NCBI GenBank assembly: GCA_934667425.1
Contig: CAKULV010000083.1
Coordinates: 1-7,388 of the forward strand
Reading direction: 5' to 3'
Length of the DNA stretch: 7,388 nucleotides
Source of the DNA: an uncultured Kiritimatiellota bacterium
GTDB lineage: Bacteria > Verrucomicrobiota > Kiritimatiellia > RFP12 > UBA1067
Below, piece after piece: positions 5,279 through 7,388 of this stretch. Position 1 is the first letter of the stretch; every line of letters begins with the position of its first letter. A model generated the notes under the pieces. That model saw nothing but the letters and a program-made list of their open reading frames with translations. It had not been told where the DNA came from and did no database searches. A program made the position numbers and the translations under genes.

Positions 5279-7207
5279 ATGTTGTCCATCTTTCTTGCCG
5301 CCGTGACCGCATTCCTTCTTGAGGGAAGGATCGACACGCTTTGCCGCAACCGCCTGAACCTTCTCGTGGACAACGCGATAGTGCGAATCCAAATGCCGGA
5401 CACGATGAAGGATGGCCTGCATGAAGGCGATCTCGTGCGCGTGAGCGGGATAAAAAAGGAGACCGACACGAAGGTGATCCGATTCGTGTACCATACCGCA
5501 AAGGCGGTGGAGGTCGTGCGGCGCCTTCCTCCCATCGCATATGAGCCTCGCATAGTCACCGAAAACGCAAACGAAATCAGGATGCAGCCTCAATGGACTC
5601 CTGTTCGGCTGTCTGGCGTGATAGAGTCGGCTCTCGACAGCGCAGATGCAGAATGGAGCTGGCTCGTCATAAGGTGCAAGGTCGGCACGATCGGCGCCGC
5701 CGCGCGCAAATCGGACTATCCACTGCCATGGCTCCTGTCGCTCGTCGATGCAGAGGTCTCGCTTTCCGGACTCGTCACACGGTCGTGGGGCAGCGAAAAC
5801 TCCCTCAGCTCCCATCTTTCCGTCAGGGGGACGAACTCGATAGAGGTAATCCGCCCTGCCCCAACGGATCCGTTCGCATCTTCCGCGTATCTTGATGTGG
5901 ACGCCCCACATCGGCAGAAAATCAGCGGGACCGTACGGGCGACAGGGCGCGACAGGTTCGCGCTCATATCCGACGGCGGCACGCTCCTGACCGTGTTCCC
6001 GCGCGCAGGGGAACCAATGCCCAAGCCTTTCCAACCAGTAACGGCGGCGGGATTTACCTGCGCAATCCCGAACCTCACCCTCAAGAACGCCGTCATACGC
6101 TTCGATGGACGAAGCATGGCCATCGATCCTGGCGAGATCACCCCGCACCTGCCCAACAGAGTGCCGGACAATCCCCGCGACCAGAATCAGCTCGTGCGCT
6201 TTTCCGGCATTGTAACAGGCGTATCCATCGAAACGGACGGCAGGATGTTCGTCTCAACCGAACGGCGCACCGTCTCCATCGACGTCTCCGGCATCATGGA
6301 CGGGAATTTCTCGCCGCCGAAGATCGGAAGCGTAATCGAGGCCACGGGGATCGCATTCCTCGATCTCGCGCCCCCTTCACCGGCAGAGTCGTTCACGCAC
6401 ATCCTCGGCGTTACCGTCGCGCCAAGATTCGCATCCGACGTGAAGGTAATCTCTGCGCCACCATGGTGGACCCCCGGAAAGTTCATCTTCCTGCTCGCAA
6501 CCGCATTCGCGGTCTTCGTCGCAAGTCTCGCAACCATCCACGTGCGCAATCGCCGCCGTACGCTCTTCGACAAATGCCTCGCGGAAGTCAAGGTGAAGGA
6601 GCGCACTCGCCTCGCCGTAGAGCTTCACGACTCGTTTTCGCAGACGCTGACAGGCGTACAGATGGAGCTTCAGGCCGCGACGCGAAAACTGAACGACAAA
6701 CGCTCGGCGACACTGTTCGACACGGCGCGCCAGATGCTCGACTCCTGCCACCGCGAACTGCGCAACAGCCTGTGGGATCTGCGGAGCCGCACGTTCGAGG
6801 AAATGGACATGAACGAGGCGGTATCCAGGACAATCGCCCCGCACCTCGGAAACGCCAAGGCCATCATCAGGTTCAACGTTCGACGGGACGCGCTGTCGGA
6901 CTCTTCCGCGCACACCCTCCTGCGCACCATACGGGAGCTCGTGGTCAACGCCGTCCGCCATGGCAATGCCAGCGTGATCCGCATCGCAGGGGAGCTGATC
7001 GACGGTCGGGCAAGGTTCTCGGTACGTGACAACGGCTGTGGGTTCGACCAGGAATCGTCGCCTGGCCCGGACGAAGGCCACTTTGGACTTTCCGGCATAC
7101 GGGAACGCATAGACGAGCTGAACGGAACGATGGAGATATGCAGCACATGCGGCGGCGGCACGCGCATTACCATTGCCTTCGACGTGCGCAACGGGGAAAA
7201 CACATGA
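5279..7207 (+). CDS. Sensor histidine kinase, NarL/DegS-type, with OB-fold-like periplasmic repeats
   Basis: The protein has 642 residues from ATG 5279. It starts with a short signal-like segment (MLSIFLAAVTA). Residues 12-395 look like a chain of about four OB-fold-like beta-barrel repeats, seen in phrases such as 'GDLVRVSGI' (50-58), 'VDAEVSLSGLV' (156-166), 'HRQKISGTVRATGRDRFALISDG' within 211-233, and 'NQLVRFSGIVTG' (303-314). It ends in 'PPWWTPG' (394-400), then one membrane helix (402-422). This matches Verrucomicrobia-type kinases; the ligand is unknown. The cytoplasmic part has a HisKA_3 box 'ERTRLAVELHDS' with phosphoacceptor His450, then an ATPase domain with N box 'RELVVNAVRHGN' (Asn557), G1 'DNGCGF' (584-589) and G2 'GHFGLSG' (600-606). 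All key residues are intact, so it should autophosphorylate and pass phosphate to the regulator at 7204, with which it overlaps by ATGA. GTG 5273 is an alternative start that would add an Arg to the signal; a TAA at 5267 blocks anything further upstream. Neither start has a Shine-Dalgarno site. Confidence 0.92.
   Translation: MLSIFLAAVTAFLLEGRIDTLCRNRLNLLVDNAIVRIQMPDTMKDGLHEGDLVRVSGIKKETDTKVIRFVYHTAKAVEVVRRLPPIAYEPRIVTENANEIRMQPQWTPVRLSGVIESALDSADAEWSWLVIRCKVGTIGAAARKSDYPLPWLLSLVDAEVSLSGLVTRSWGSENSLSSHLSVRGTNSIEVIRPAPTDPFASSAYLDVDAPHRQKISGTVRATGRDRFALISDGGTLLTVFPRAGEPMPKPFQPVTAAGFTCAIPNLTLKNAVIRFDGRSMAIDPGEITPHLPNRVPDNPRDQNQLVRFSGIVTGVSIETDGRMFVSTERRTVSIDVSGIMDGNFSPPKIGSVIEATGIAFLDLAPPSPAESFTHILGVTVAPRFASDVKVISAPPWWTPGKFIFLLATAFAVFVASLATIHVRNRRRTLFDKCLAEVKVKERTRLAVELHDSFSQTLTGVQMELQAATRKLNDKRSATLFDTARQMLDSCHRELRNSLWDLRSRTFEEMDMNEAVSRTIAPHLGNAKAIIRFNVRRDALSDSSAHTLLRTIRELVVNAVRHGNASVIRIAGELIDGRARFSVRDNGCGFDQESSPGPDEGHFGLSGIRERIDELNGTMEICSTCGGGTRITIAFDVRNGENT
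7193..7197 (+). promoter_or_regulatory. Ribosome-binding site of the response regulator
   Basis: GGGGA lies six bases before ATG 7204, inside the last codons of the kinase gene. Together with the ATGA overlap it supports translational coupling of kinase and regulator. Confidence 0.5.
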
Positions 7208-7388
7208 AAGACAAGCTCAGGCTGCTCATAGCCGACGACCACAAGATCGTCCGGATGGGACTCACCAAACTGATCGAGATAGAGGAGGACATGACCGTAG
7301 TCGGTGAAGCTTCCAATGGCGAAGATGCAGTCAGGCTTGCGCACGAACTCGCGCCAGATGTAATAGTGCTGGACCTTATGATGCCGCG
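7204..7388 (+). CDS. Response regulator, NarL/FixJ-type receiver domain, N-terminal part only
   Basis: Sixty-one complete codons are present before the window ends. The start MKDKLRLLIADDHKIVRMGL is a receiver domain with the acidic pair Asp11-Asp12 followed by His13 (the 'ADDH' form usual in the NarL/FixJ family). 'GEASNGEDAV' (34-43) is the usual alpha2 region. 'PDVIVLDLMMP' (51-61) supplies the phosphoacceptor Asp57. Pairing with a HisKA_3 kinase predicts a C-terminal LuxR-type helix-turn-helix, but that part lies beyond the window. ATG 7204 overlaps the kinase stop (ATGA), and GGGGA precedes it by six bases. It is the natural candidate to bind the inverted repeats at 5193-5232 and so control both itself and the divergent surface-protein operon; this is inference. 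Confidence 0.9.
   Translation, partial: MKDKLRLLIADDHKIVRMGLTKLIEIEEDMTVVGEASNGEDAVRLAHELAPDVIVLDLMMP

Noticed and set aside
5151..5540. Upstream extension of the beta-solenoid frame (130 further residues)
   Set aside because: It lies opposite the start of the kinase gene, is rich in Arg, Pro and Ser, passes through the promoter and dyads, and would bury a clear signal peptide inside the protein.
5138..6148. 336-codon minus-strand frame
   Set aside because: It is antisense to the well-supported kinase gene and runs through the divergent control region; there are no recognisable motifs.
1..7388. CRISPR array, tRNA, rRNA, insertion sequence or transposase
   Set aside because: No regularly spaced direct repeats, cloverleaf-like sequence, transposase motif or terminal inverted repeats were seen.

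Overview
The window looks like accessory DNA from a member of the PVC superphylum, most likely the Kiritimatiellota / Lentisphaerota / Verrucomicrobiota branch. This is an inference from gene content, not a marker-gene assignment. Three things point there: a sensor kinase whose periplasmic part is a string of OB-fold-like repeats ending in a 'PPWWTPG' segment before one membrane helix, an architecture typical of Verrucomicrobia-type kinases; a long secreted beta-strand-repeat protein with 'W-x-G...W...A-NW' module starts; and a DUF4838 lipoprotein. The DNA is GC-rich, so long spurious frames run opposite every real gene.

Layout. On the minus strand, read from the centre leftwards, are a secreted beta-solenoid-like protein of about 1045 residues (5150 to 2013), then, 11 bases later, a DUF4838 lipoprotein of about 522 residues (2001 to 433). 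These two are probably one operon. A bulged hairpin lies at the end of the DUF4838 gene. It is followed by a well-formed promoter (TTGACT, 18 bases, extended -10 TGGTACAAT) and a leader of about 224 bases with an 8-bp perfect hairpin, which leads to a second lipoprotein gene (137 to 1) that is cut by the window edge.

On the plus strand, diverging from the beta-solenoid gene, are a NarL/DegS-type histidine kinase (5279 to 7207) and its response regulator (7204 to the window end, partial), joined by an ATGA overlap.

The 128-base divergent control region (5151 to 5278) holds a consensus TATAAT for the left operon, an extended -10 (TGGTAAAAT) for the kinase, and two adjacent inverted repeats. 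One (GCGCAA-N7-TTGCGC) fills the promoter spacer of the left operon. The other (GTACCC-N4-GGGTAC) sits about 22 bp away.

Working model (inference): the kinase senses a ligand outside the cytoplasmic membrane, and its partner regulator controls the divergent operon, which exports a large beta-solenoid surface protein and a DUF4838 lipoprotein likely to act on carbohydrate. It resembles a small, self-regulated glycan-handling locus without a TonB transporter or a recognised polysaccharide lyase or hydrolase in view.
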